A stretch of 19,879 nucleotides of DNA from Gemmatimonadota bacterium (GTDB taxonomy: Bacteria > Gemmatimonadota > Gemmatimonadetes > Longimicrobiales > RSA9), in contig JACQPS010000026.1 in NCBI GenBank assembly GCA_016207445.1, forward strand, positions 1-19,879, written 5' to 3'. Below the pieces are notes generated by a model. The model worked only from the letters and a program-made list of their open reading frames with translations. It was not told the origin of the DNA and ran no database searches. Both the position numbers and the translations under genes were made by a program. Positions 5,947 through 13,684 of this stretch are shown one piece after another. Within the stretch, counting starts at the first letter, position 1. Each line of letters starts with the position of its first letter.

Positions 5947-6773
5947 AGGCGCTCCCAGAGGAGGGCGGCAAGGCCCACCGCCATGGCCGCCTTGAGCGCG
6001 CCGCGAGCTCCGGCCAGGCGGTGGTTCAGGAGCCGCACGATGAGCATGGCGATACCCAGGTCGAGCGCCACGACGACGATCCCGTAGCGGCGGCCGTACC
6101 AGCCCGCGACCCACGGCACCAGTGCGACGGGCACGAAGAGAATCAGGCTCGCTGCCGCGGCGAGAAACCCCGCCTTCGCTCCCCAGATGATCGGGACCGT
6201 GCGGCGGCCGAGGACGCGATCACCCGGGACGTCCTCGAGGTCCTTGACCACCTCCCGGGCGAAGTGGAGGAGCGCCGCCAGCCCGAAGGGAACCAGCCCC
6301 GCCCGCCAGCCTCCGACAGCAGCGGCGCCGTAAACGAGCGGGGCGCTGGCGGTGGCGGCCACCGCCACGTTGCCGAGGACGCCGCTGCGCTTCAAGACCG
6401 GCGAATAGACGAGCATGACGGCGAGGGCCGCCGCCGCGATGCCGAACAGCGCCACGCCGACCCACCAGGCCGCCACGAGCCCCAGACCACCGGCGACGCC
6501 GCCGAGGAGGAGCGCCGCCGGCCGCGAGAGCCCCCCGCTCACCAGCGGACGCTCGGGGCGATTGACGCGGTCGGCATCCACGTCGAAGAGGTCGTTGGCC
6601 GCGTTTCCCGCAGCGCCGAGGCCGAGCGCGGATCCCATGGCCCACACCAGGGCGGTCGGGAGCGCGGGGCGGCCCAGCGCGAGGAACCCGCCGATCGCGA
6701 CCCCGGCGGCGGCCAGCACGAGGTTCTTCACGCGGACGAGCGCCGCAGCGCTAGCCAGCCACGACCGCGGCAT
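5943..6773 (-). CDS. UbiA-family prenyltransferase (geranylgeranylglyceryl-phosphate/homogentisate-type)
   Basis: Encodes 276 residues with 8-9 hydrophobic segments. Motif 1 is canonical: GNAANDLFDVDADRVNRPER (57-76, NDxxDxxxD followed by NRPxRPL). Motif 2 is REVVKDLEDVPGD (173-185), followed by GRRTVPI. The combination resembles (S)-2,3-di-O-geranylgeranylglyceryl phosphate synthase-like and homogentisate/chlorophyll-type members rather than UbiA of ubiquinone or MenA, but substrate assignment within this superfamily from motifs is unreliable. The ATG at 6773 overlaps the end of bshA by 23 bases; no better start lies downstream, and residues 1-14 are a plausible cytoplasmic lead-in. It is coupled to uppP by GTGA, placing a prenyl transferase next to a prenyl-pyrophosphatase. 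Confidence 0.9.
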   Translation of the reverse strand: MPRSWLASAAALVRVKNLVLAAAGVAIGGFLALGRPALPTALVWAMGSALGLGAAGNAANDLFDVDADRVNRPERPLVSGGLSRPAALLLGGVAGGLGLVAAWWVGVALFGIAAAALAVMLVYSPVLKRSGVLGNVAVAATASAPLVYGAAAVGGWRAGLVPFGLAALLHFAREVVKDLEDVPGDRVLGRRTVPIIWGAKAGFLAAAASLILFVPVALVPWVAGWYGRRYGIVVVALDLGIAMLIVRLLNHRLAGARGALKAAMAVGLAALLWERL

Positions 6774-7857
6774 AGAGCGCTTCGTACCGGGGAACGATCA
6801 GCTCGGTCGAGAATTCGGCGGCACGCTCCCGCGCCGCCGTGGACGCGGCGCGCCACCGGTCCTGGTCCCGCAGCAGCTCGACGGCCCCCGCAGCGAGAGC
6901 GTCCGCGTCGCCGACCGGGCCGAGAAAGCCGTCCACGCCGTGCCGGACGACCTCGGGCAGCCCGCCGACGCTCGCTCCCACGACCGGAACTCCGGTGGCG
7001 AGCGCTTCCAGCGCCGAGAGCCCGAACGACTCGCTGTTGCTCGGCAGCAGGTACAGGTCCGCCCACTGCAGCACCTCGGCCACGTCCTCCACCTTGCCCA
7101 GGAACCGCACGGCGCCGCGCACGCCGAGGGCGTCCACCTCCCGCTCGGCCGCGTCCCGATCGGGACCGTCGCCCACCATCACCAGGCGCGCCGGCATCGC
7201 GGCGCGCACCCGCGCGAAGATCCGCACGACATCCAGCAGGCGCTTGACGGGGCGCATGTTGGAGATGTGCAGCAGGGTCTTCTCGCCGCCCGCCGCACGC
7301 CCGGCCGGGGGCTTGAACTCCTCGAGGCTCACGAAGTTGGGGATCACCTCGATGGCGCACGCCGTGCAGCCGAAGGCCCGATACGTCTCGTCCCGGAGGT
7401 AGCTGGAGACGGCCGTCACCGCATCGGACTGTTCGATCGAGAACTTGGTGATCGTGTGGTATGACGGGTCCTGACCGACCAGCGTGATGTCGGTGCCGTG
7501 CAGCGTCGTGACGAGCCCGAGCCGACCCTCGTCGCCGATCAGCTGCTTGGCGAGCCAGCCGCACGCGGCGTGCGGGATGGCGTAGTGCGCGTGGAGCACG
7601 TCGAGGCGCTCCCGGACGGCAACCTCGTGCAGCATCACCGCCAGGGCGAGCGCGTACGGCGGATGCTCGAAGAGCGGGTACGAGCCGATCTTCACCTCGT
7701 GGAACGTGACCCGCTCATGGAAGCCGCGCAGGCGGAACGGGAGCGCATACGAGATGAAGTGCACGTCGTGGCCGCGAGCGGCGAGCGCCAAGCCGAGCTC
7801 CGTCGCGACGGCGCCGGAGCCACCGTAGGTCGGATAACAAACGATCCCGATGCGCAT
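6751..7857 (-). CDS. bshA: N-acetyl-alpha-D-glucosaminyl L-malate synthase BshA (bacillithiol step 1)
   Basis: Encodes 368 residues from the ATG at 7857, matching the family length (about 370-380). It is a GT4 retaining glycosyltransferase that joins GlcNAc from UDP-GlcNAc to L-malate, the first step of bacillithiol synthesis. BshA-like features: CYPTYGGSGAVATELG near the N-terminus (about 7-22), HAHYAIPHA (89-97), TLHGTDITLVG (118-128), HISNMRPVKR (197-206), VMVGDGPD (227-234), and the nucleotide-sugar EX7E-type segment SESFGLSALEAL (275-286). The open frame upstream of 7857 is basic, lacks similarity and overlaps miaA, so it is rejected. It starts 4 bases after the miaA stop. BshB and BshC are not in this window, so a complete pathway is not shown. 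Confidence 0.92.
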   Translation of the reverse strand: MRIGIVCYPTYGGSGAVATELGLALAARGHDVHFISYALPFRLRGFHERVTFHEVKIGSYPLFEHPPYALALAVMLHEVAVRERLDVLHAHYAIPHAACGWLAKQLIGDEGRLGLVTTLHGTDITLVGQDPSYHTITKFSIEQSDAVTAVSSYLRDETYRAFGCTACAIEVIPNFVSLEEFKPPAGRAAGGEKTLLHISNMRPVKRLLDVVRIFARVRAAMPARLVMVGDGPDRDAAEREVDALGVRGAVRFLGKVEDVAEVLQWADLYLLPSNSESFGLSALEALATGVPVVGASVGGLPEVVRHGVDGFLGPVGDADALAAGAVELLRDQDRWRAASTAARERAAEFSTELIVPRYEALYAAVVAG

Positions 7858-7861
7858 GAGG

Positions 7862-8779
7862 CTAGGTTGCCGCCGCACGATACCCCGCCAGAACCTCCCG
7901 CGCCAGCGCCTCCGGCGGACGTGCGGCATCGAATCTCCTCACCGGTCGGTGCAGCTGGTGGCGGAACCACGTGTCCTGCCGCTTCGCGTAGCGTCGCGTG
8001 ACGGCGGCGATCGCCGCAGCGAGCCCGGCGGCGTGGAGTCGCCCCGCCAGATGCGCCAGCACCTCGCGGTAGCCCACCGCACTCATCCCCGGCGCCGACG
8101 GCGGGACTCCGGCATCCAGGAGCGCGCGCACCTCGGCCACCCAGCCGCGCGCGAGCATCGCACCCGCGCGGTCTGCGATTCGGGCCGCGAGGACAGGCCT
8201 CGGAAGGGTGAGGAGGACATACCACGGCCTGTAGACCGGCGCGCGCGGCGGAGCGTCGCGCTGCAGAGCCGACAGGGCCCGGCCGGCGAGCAGGGCCACC
8301 TCGACCGCACGGGCCGCGCGCTGCGCTCCTCCGCCTCGAAAGCCCGGGTCGAGGCGGCTCGCCCAGCGTGCGAGCTCGGCTCGAGGCTGTCGGGCGAGGG
8401 CCTCGCGCAGCCTCGCACGCCGCGCCGGATCGAGCGCGGGCTCCTCGAAGAGTCCCTCGAAGAGCGCGCGCAGGTAGAACCCCGTGCCTCCGACGATGAG
8501 CGGCAGGCGGTCGCGTCCGATGATACCGGCGATCCAGCCTTCGGCCTCGCGGGCGAACCGCCCGGCGGCGTAGCGCTCTGCCGGCTCGACCAAATCGAGC
8601 CCGTGATACGGCGCTGCGGCCCGGTCGGACGCCTCCGGCTTGGCGGTCCCGATGTCCAGGCCGCGATAGATCTGCCGCGAGTCGGCCGAGACGATCTCCA
8701 CCGGAGTGAAGCGCGCCAGCTCGGCGGCCACGCGCGTCTTGCCGATTCCGGTAGGGCCGACCAGGACGGGAATGAGCAC
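7862..8779 (-). CDS. miaA: tRNA dimethylallyltransferase
   Basis: Encodes 305 residues. It transfers a dimethylallyl group to N6 of A37 in tRNAs reading codons that start with U. Clear motifs: P-loop GPTGIGKT (8-15), SADSRQIYRGLDIGTAKP (31-48, with the general-base Asp), GGTGFYLRAL (97-106), the QRAARAVEV helix that reads the anticodon loop, and GYREVLAHL toward the C-terminus, with the zinc-free C-terminal end RRYAKRQDTWFR. The GTG at 8779 is the only reasonable start: an in-frame TGA lies five codons upstream. It is 80 bases downstream of mutL, a classic mutL-miaA order, and 4 bases upstream of bshA. A tRNA gene of the class MiaA modifies is not required nearby, although the tRNA-Ser in this window (GGA) decodes UCN codons. 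Confidence 0.95.
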   Translation of the reverse strand: MLIPVLVGPTGIGKTRVAAELARFTPVEIVSADSRQIYRGLDIGTAKPEASDRAAAPYHGLDLVEPAERYAAGRFAREAEGWIAGIIGRDRLPLIVGGTGFYLRALFEGLFEEPALDPARRARLREALARQPRAELARWASRLDPGFRGGGAQRAARAVEVALLAGRALSALQRDAPPRAPVYRPWYVLLTLPRPVLAARIADRAGAMLARGWVAEVRALLDAGVPPSAPGMSAVGYREVLAHLAGRLHAAGLAAAIAAVTRRYAKRQDTWFRHQLHRPVRRFDAARPPEALAREVLAGYRAAAT

Positions 8780-8859
8780 GAGGCCGGGGCGTCAGAGAGT
8801 TGAAGGTCGCAAGCCAAGCGCCATCGGCCGACCTGGAGACGGCCCGACGCTTCGACCGC

Positions 8860-10644
8860 TCAGCGGCGGCCGAACCGCCGCTCGAGTTCGGCCAGCGGCA
8901 GCTGCACGACCGTGGGCCGGCCGTGGACGTCGTGCGCCGGCAGCGCGCTCGCAAACAGCCGCTCCACCAGCTCCTCCATCTCCTGGCGGCTGAGGGCCTG
9001 GCCCGCCTTGACGGCCGCGCGGCAGGCAAAGGTGGACGCGAAGCGCTCGAGGCGGTTGGCCAGGCCGCCGAACCGGCTCCCCGCGAGGTCGGCCACGATC
9101 TCGCGCAGGCAGCGGTCGGCGTCGAAGCGTGGGTGCGGCGCGGGCACGGCGTAGGCGACGACGGCTCGCCCGCCGAACGGCGCGAGCTCGTAGCCCAGCC
9201 GGGCGAGCAGCTCGCCGTGCGCCTCGGCCGCGTCGAGCTCGGCAGGGGTGAACTCGATCGTGAGGGGGAACAGCAGCTTTTGCGCGACGGCTGATCCGCC
9301 CGAGAGAACCCGCGTCGTGCGCTCGTAGAGGACCCGCTCGTGCGCGGAGTGCTGGTCCACTATCAGCAGGCCCTGGGCCCCCTCGACCAGGATGTAGCTC
9401 TGGTGCACTTGCGCGACGACGCGCATGCCGGCCCCGGGAGGAGCGGCCAAGCCTGCGAGGTCGTCCGCTTGTCCCGCGCTCCGCGCGGGCGCAGCGACGG
9501 CACTCCCGACCGGGGCCTTCGGGTCAACATCGGCCGGCGGCCCCGGGTCCGGCGCCGGCGACCGGGCACCGGGCGCTCCCGGCCTGGGAATCGCGATCGC
9601 ACGATGCTCCCACGGAAGGCCGGAGCCCCCGGCCAGGGGTGCCGCGGCCGCGAGCTCGCCGAGCGCGTGACGTATCGCCTCCTCCACAGCAGCTTCCACC
9701 GCGAAGCGATTGCGGAATCGGACCTCGAGCTTGGCCGGATGCACGTTGACGTCCACGTCGGCGGCCGGCACGGTGAGCGCGAGAACGAGGCTGGGGCGGC
9801 TCCCGGCGGGGATCGTGGCGCGGTAACCGCGCTCCGCCGCGCGCACGAGGAAATGGTCGCGGAACGGGCGCCCGTTGATGAAGAGGTGGACGCTGCGGCC
9901 GGCAGGCGATGCATCGGCGGGTCGCTGGGTCAAGCCGGCGATCCGGATCGTGTCCTGGGTCCACTCCACCGGCAGCAGCGTGTCGGCCAGTCGCCGACCG
10001 AGGAGCTGGGCCGCACGCTCGGCGAGCGAGGTCGCCGGCAAAGCCTCCACCACCGACCGCGCATCCGCCATCAGCGTCACGCCCAGCGCCGGAGCAGCGA
10101 GCGCCAGGCTGGTGACCGCGTCCACGCAGGCGCGCCCCTCGCTGCGCGCGGAACGCAAGAACTTTCGGCGGGCCGGCGTATTGAGGAAGAGCGAGCGAAC
10201 GGTGACGGTCGTCCCCGGCTGCCGCGCCGCGTCGCTCACCGATACGACCAGCCCGCCGGTCGAGACGATCCGCGTGCCGAACGGCTCCTCCGCGGCGGCG
10301 GTCACCAGCTCGAAGCGGGCCACGGCGGCGATGCTCGGCAGCGCCTCGCCACGGAAGCCGAGGGTCGCGACCCCGACCAGGTCTTCCGCAGCCCGGACCT
10401 TGCTGGTCGCGTGGCGGTCGAGGGCGAGGAGCGCGTCCTCGCGTCCCATCCCTTCCCCGTCGTCTGCGACGCGGATCAGGCTCTTGCCGCCGGCTTCGAT
10501 CTCGACGGCGATCGCGCGGGCGCCGGCGTCCATCGCATTCTCGATCAGCTCCTTCACGACGGACGCGGGGCGCTCGACGACCTCGCCGGCCGCGATGCGG
10601 TTCGCGACGGCGTCGGGGAGGATCGCGATGCGGCGCCGCGGCAT
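8860..10644 (-). CDS. mutL: DNA mismatch repair protein MutL
   Basis: Encodes 594 residues. The GHKL ATPase domain is clear: VVKELIENAMDAGA (29-42, catalytic Glu35), DDGEGM (61-66), ATSK (79-82) and TLGFRGEALPSI (94-105), then the transducer domain to about 330 with NVHPAKLEVRF. A Pro/Ala-rich linker (about 340-405) leads to the dimerisation domain. That domain carries the endonuclease-type motif DQHSAHERVLYE (430-441; usual DQHAxxExxxxE), FACRAAVKAG (539-548, containing ACR) and FGR at the end (591-593). The fourth motif, usually C(P/N)HGRP, reads DVHGRP (572-577): the metal-ligand Cys is Asp. Endonuclease activity is therefore likely but unproven. A GGAG lies a few bases before the ATG. mutS is not in the window. 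The 102 bases between mutL and the Rossmann-protein gene upstream hold nothing clear. Confidence 0.96.
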   Translation of the reverse strand: MPRRRIAILPDAVANRIAAGEVVERPASVVKELIENAMDAGARAIAVEIEAGGKSLIRVADDGEGMGREDALLALDRHATSKVRAAEDLVGVATLGFRGEALPSIAAVARFELVTAAAEEPFGTRIVSTGGLVVSVSDAARQPGTTVTVRSLFLNTPARRKFLRSARSEGRACVDAVTSLALAAPALGVTLMADARSVVEALPATSLAERAAQLLGRRLADTLLPVEWTQDTIRIAGLTQRPADASPAGRSVHLFINGRPFRDHFLVRAAERGYRATIPAGSRPSLVLALTVPAADVDVNVHPAKLEVRFRNRFAVEAAVEEAIRHALGELAAAAPLAGGSGLPWEHRAIAIPRPGAPGARSPAPDPGPPADVDPKAPVGSAVAAPARSAGQADDLAGLAAPPGAGMRVVAQVHQSYILVEGAQGLLIVDQHSAHERVLYERTTRVLSGGSAVAQKLLFPLTIEFTPAELDAAEAHGELLARLGYELAPFGGRAVVAYAVPAPHPRFDADRCLREIVADLAGSRFGGLANRLERFASTFACRAAVKAGQALSRQEMEELVERLFASALPAHDVHGRPTVVQLPLAELERRFGRR

Positions 10645-10746
10645 CAGCCGCTCCGCGCGCCGGTCACGCGCGCGCTCCGCCGACTCCGAGCCCCCGCCGG
10701 CAGCGATGCGTGCCGAGGCACACCTTTGCCCCTGTGCCGTCCATGC

Positions 10747-12390
10747 TCAGCGCTTGATTCGCTCCCCTCGGTCCTCGTGTCTGAAGATCCAGGTGGCCAT
10801 CCGCCACGGGACGATCGGATCCGCGGGCTCGATGCCGTACCACTCCTCGTCGCTGCCCGATCCCCGCATGGCCGCGTGCCGGTCGCGCGCCTGCGCGACG
10901 ATCCGACGGGCGCGCTCGATCCAGAGGCCGCAGTTCGGCGGACGGAGGTCCACCCAGCCCCGCGCTGCGGCCGCCAGCGGGTCACCCGCCACGGGCGGCA
11001 CCACGACGTGTGGGCCCCGGCGGACGTGCGCGCCGTCGTGGCTGACGATCGGGACGCCCACCGAGACGATCTCGGCGCGCAGGGCCGGGTCCCGCCCCAA
11101 GAGGACCTCCGCATCACGACCGATGGTTTCCGGGTCGGCGGCGGCCAGCTCCGCGACGCTGGCGAACAGCCGCGACCAGAGGGCCGCCTCGAACAGCAGC
11201 TTGGTGAGACGCGGCGGACCGAGCATCTCGAAGGCGACGGAGCGCAGCCCCGACTCCGCCTCCAACTCGCCCAGCCGCCGGAGCGCGGCCTCGCGCAGGA
11301 TCCCCGCCCGGTAGGTCGGGCCAGCGGTCGCGGCGTCGAGCGCCGCCACGACATCGCGGCCGGTCGGCCGTCCCTGCAGCTCCATCACCACGTACTCGGC
11401 GACCTCCTCCGGCGTGATGAACTCCATCTGCCCGAGCGCGGTGATGGTCGCGAACTCCTCCCGCGCGAACAGGCCGTTTTCGCCCATGTCAATGAAGACC
11501 GACTCGAGCGGGCGACCCAACTCGATCCAGCCGACCTCGCCGCTGAAGGCGCGGTCGAGCGGCAGCGGCGTCGGGCAGTCCACGAGCGGGATTTCGCGCC
11601 CGCCGCGCCGGACCGGCCCCCGGGCGATCTCGCGCCAGCCGATGGCCGCAGTCGGCTTGATCTCAGCAGTTGCCGGAGCACCGGGGGTACGACCGAGCAG
11701 ATAGAGCAGCAGCGTGTGCGCGCCCGCGACCGCCGACTTGATCAGCAGGGCGCGCGAGGGGCGCTCCTCGGAGTGAGTATACGGGATGTTGAAGCCCATG
11801 CCGCCGGTGCCGCTGGTGCCGATCTTGACGTAGGCCCGGGTTCCGGCGCGGCGCAGCCCCTCGACGACGATCTGGACGTGGCGCGCGAGTTGCGGGATCG
11901 GTTGGGTGAGGAGGTGCCGCTCCACCGCGGCGAGGTCCGCCTCGCCGCGCGCGGCGGCGGCTCGCAGCTCCCGCGCGGAGCCCAAGACGTCCTGGTAGGC
12001 GAACGCCGTCGCGGTGTTGATACAGTCCACCACCGCGTCGGGCCGGTGACGCTCGAGAAGCTGCACGAGGAAGCTGCCCGCGAGTCGCTCGTCGGTGAGG
12101 TCGCCGAAGACCTCCTCGACCAGGAGGCCGCGGTGCACCGGGTCGCCGATCAGCGTCGCCCGATCCAGCCGGGCGAGCGCGCCGGGCAGGTAGACGTTGC
12201 CGAACTCGGTCACGATGGCGGTCGGCCCCGCGGCCGGCCGCAGCTGCACCGCCGTCTCCTCCGTCTCCCGCTCCGACCGCGCGACGAGCACGATCCGCGC
12301 GGGGCGGCATGTGAGCAGGCGGCGGGCCACCGCACGGCCCACCAGGCCGCTCCCGCCGAGGATCATGATCGTGGCGGCTTCGAGATTCAT
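10747..12390 (-). CDS. Large NAD(P)-binding Rossmann-fold protein of unknown function
   Basis: Encodes 547 residues from the ATG at 12390. The N-terminus is an SDR/NmrA-like Rossmann fold: strand TIMILGGSGLVGRAVARRLL with the GGSGLVG loop (12-18), a second strand IVLVARSERE with Arg38, which suggests NADP preference, and DAVVDCINTATAF (118-130). Residues 186-225 (YVKIGTSGTGGMGFN, then THSEERPS and LIKSAVAGAH) look like the active-site region of extended SDRs, with Ser/Thr, and a Lys in place of a clean YxxxK. The C-terminal half (about 280-547) is not recognised; it contains FITPEEVAEYVVMEL and ends in a charged tail. No signal peptide or membrane segment. It starts 11 bases after the pseudouridine synthase stop, so it probably belongs to that operon. 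Substrate and role are unknown. Confidence 0.78.
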   Translation of the reverse strand: MNLEAATIMILGGSGLVGRAVARRLLTCRPARIVLVARSERETEETAVQLRPAAGPTAIVTEFGNVYLPGALARLDRATLIGDPVHRGLLVEEVFGDLTDERLAGSFLVQLLERHRPDAVVDCINTATAFAYQDVLGSARELRAAAARGEADLAAVERHLLTQPIPQLARHVQIVVEGLRRAGTRAYVKIGTSGTGGMGFNIPYTHSEERPSRALLIKSAVAGAHTLLLYLLGRTPGAPATAEIKPTAAIGWREIARGPVRRGGREIPLVDCPTPLPLDRAFSGEVGWIELGRPLESVFIDMGENGLFAREEFATITALGQMEFITPEEVAEYVVMELQGRPTGRDVVAALDAATAGPTYRAGILREAALRRLGELEAESGLRSVAFEMLGPPRLTKLLFEAALWSRLFASVAELAAADPETIGRDAEVLLGRDPALRAEIVSVGVPIVSHDGAHVRRGPHVVVPPVAGDPLAAAARGWVDLRPPNCGLWIERARRIVAQARDRHAAMRGSGSDEEWYGIEPADPIVPWRMATWIFRHEDRGERIKR

Positions 12391-12401
12391 CGCCCGGGTA
12401 C

Positions 12402-13145
12402 CTAGCGGAAGGACGGCGGGAGAGGGAGTCCGACGGCGCCGTACAGGGCCGCGATTTCCGGCGCCGACAACGGCCGCGCACGACCGCGCCCGAGACTGCC
12501 GAGGCGGATCGGCCCGTAGGCGACACGCACCAAGCGCCGGGTTCCCAGCCCCAGCGCGGCGACCACACGTCGGACCAGCCGGGAGCGGCCCTCGCGCAGC
12601 TCCAGCTCCAGCTCGCCGCCACCGGAGCCGGGCCGGAAGCGCCATGCCGTGGGGCGTACCGGGGCTTCTCCGGCGAGCGGGACCCCGTGCGTCAGTGCGG
12701 CGCGAGCCGCACGATCCAGCGCCCCAGTGACGCGAACCCGATAGGTGCGCGGCACCTGCCAGCGGGGGTGCATCAACCGATGCGCCGCATCACCGTCCGT
12801 GGTACAGAGGAGCAGACCTTCCGAATAGACGTCGAGCCGCCCGACGGTGAGCAGCCCGCGCGGCGCAGCCGGCAGCAGCGCAAAGAGGCTGCGGTGGCGC
12901 GCCGTGCCGCGCCTGGAGGTGACGTACCCCGGCGGCTTGTGAAACGCCAGCCAGGAGACGCCGAGAGGCGCCAGCGGTCGGCCGTTGAGCGTCACCCGGT
13001 CACGCTCCAGGTCTACCCGATCACCCGGGCCCGCGGGCGGCATGCCGTTCACCGCGATGCGCCCGGTGAGCAGCAGGTCGCCGGCGCCGCGTCGCGATGC
13101 CAGCCCGGCCCGCGCCAGGAACCGCGCCAAGCGCATCGTGGTCAC
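12402..13145 (-). CDS. rRNA pseudouridine synthase, RsuA/RluB family
   Basis: Encodes 247 residues. The N-terminal S4 RNA-binding domain (about 4-50: MRLARFLARAGLASRRGA, GRIAVNG) precedes the catalytic domain with LAFHKPPGYVTSR (67-79), VGRLDVYSEGLLLCTTDGD (101-119; nucleophile Asp105), and the C-terminal EGRSRLVRRV (185-194; canonical EGRNRQVRRM, so Gln is Leu here). The domain order is that of RluB (23S position 2605), RluE, RluF or RsuA (16S 516); RluB is most common beside scpAB in bacteria but cannot be proved from motifs. The GTG at 13145 overlaps the scpB stop (GTGA); an ATG at 13136 is an alternative giving a three-residue shorter protein. The scpA-scpB-rluB order is widely conserved. 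Confidence 0.93.
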   Translation of the reverse strand: MTTMRLARFLARAGLASRRGAGDLLLTGRIAVNGMPPAGPGDRVDLERDRVTLNGRPLAPLGVSWLAFHKPPGYVTSRRGTARHRSLFALLPAAPRGLLTVGRLDVYSEGLLLCTTDGDAAHRLMHPRWQVPRTYRVRVTGALDRAARAALTHGVPLAGEAPVRPTAWRFRPGSGGGELELELREGRSRLVRRVVAALGLGTRRLVRVAYGPIRLGSLGRGRARPLSAPEIAALYGAVGLPLPPSFR

Positions 13146-13684
13146 TCGTCGGCTCGCGGCGGCCGAAGGGCGACCGCCAGTTCCTCCGTGCGTGGCAGAT
13201 CGGACAGGTTGCCGAGGCCGAGGTGCTCCAGAAAGAGCGAAGTCGTCGCATAGAGGAGAGGCCGGCCGAGGCCCTCCGCGCGGCCCACGACGTCGAGCAG
13301 CCCCCGCTCCTGGAGAAGGCGGAGAACGCCGCCGGACGAGACGCCCCGAATCTCCTCGATCTCGGCCCGCCCGACCGGCTGGCGGTAGGCGATGATCGCC
13401 AGCACCTCGAGCGCCGCGGTCGACAGCTTGAGGGGCCGCGCGGCGAAGGCCGCGCGCTCAATCGCCTCAGCGAAGGCGGGCCGCGTCAGCACCTGGTAGC
13501 CGTCGGCAATGGCGACCAGCTCGACTCCGTGCCCGTCCGCCTCGTAGTGGTGGCGCAGCTCCTCGAGCGCCCGGCGCCAGTCGTCATCCGTGGCCCCGGG
13601 ATCGAGCACGCCCAGGTCGTCGAGCGCCAGCGGCCTCGGCGCAGCGAAGAGCGCCGCCTCAAGCAGTTTGGTACGCTGGTCCAC
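13142..13684 (-). CDS. scpB: Segregation and condensation protein B
   Basis: Encodes 180 residues. ScpB binds as a dimer to the kleisin ScpA and, with SMC, forms the condensin that organises and segregates the chromosome. It shows two winged-helix domains: KLLEAALFAAPRPLALDDL at the N-terminus, YEADGHGVELVAIADGYQVLTRP, then LSTAALEVLAIIAYRQPVGRAEIEEIRGVSSGGVLRLLQERGLLDVVGRAEGLGRPLLYATT in which TAALEVLAIIAYRQP and the GRPxLYxTT ending are diagnostic. The GTG at 13684 is chosen because ScpB proteins start just before this first helix; it overlaps scpA by 26 bases. The open frame upstream is a Ser/Arg-rich shadow. The 3' end overlaps the pseudouridine synthase gene by four bases. Confidence 0.94.
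   Translation of the reverse strand: MDQRTKLLEAALFAAPRPLALDDLGVLDPGATDDDWRRALEELRHHYEADGHGVELVAIADGYQVLTRPAFAEAIERAAFAARPLKLSTAALEVLAIIAYRQPVGRAEIEEIRGVSSGGVLRLLQERGLLDVVGRAEGLGRPLLYATTSLFLEHLGLGNLSDLPRTEELAVALRPPRADE

Noticed and set aside
5147..5971. N-terminal extension of BirA as a DNA-binding domain
   Set aside because: The frame is open, but the residues are Arg-rich and overlap uppP on the same strand; no winged-helix pattern.
10645..10746. Intrinsic terminator or small RNA between the Rossmann-protein gene and mutL
   Set aside because: Only a short palindrome (GTGCCGAGGCAC at 10710-10721) with a tiny loop and no U-tract; not convincing.
9340..12405. Very long plus-strand open frame (1021 codons) opposite mutL and the Rossmann-protein gene
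   Set aside because: It is antisense to well-supported genes; the translation is Arg/Gly/Asp/His-rich with no domain, as expected for shadows in GC-rich DNA.
12391..12645. N-terminal extension of the Rossmann-fold protein
   Set aside because: It overlaps the pseudouridine synthase gene; the Rossmann strand begins right after the ATG at 12390, as expected for a true N-terminus.
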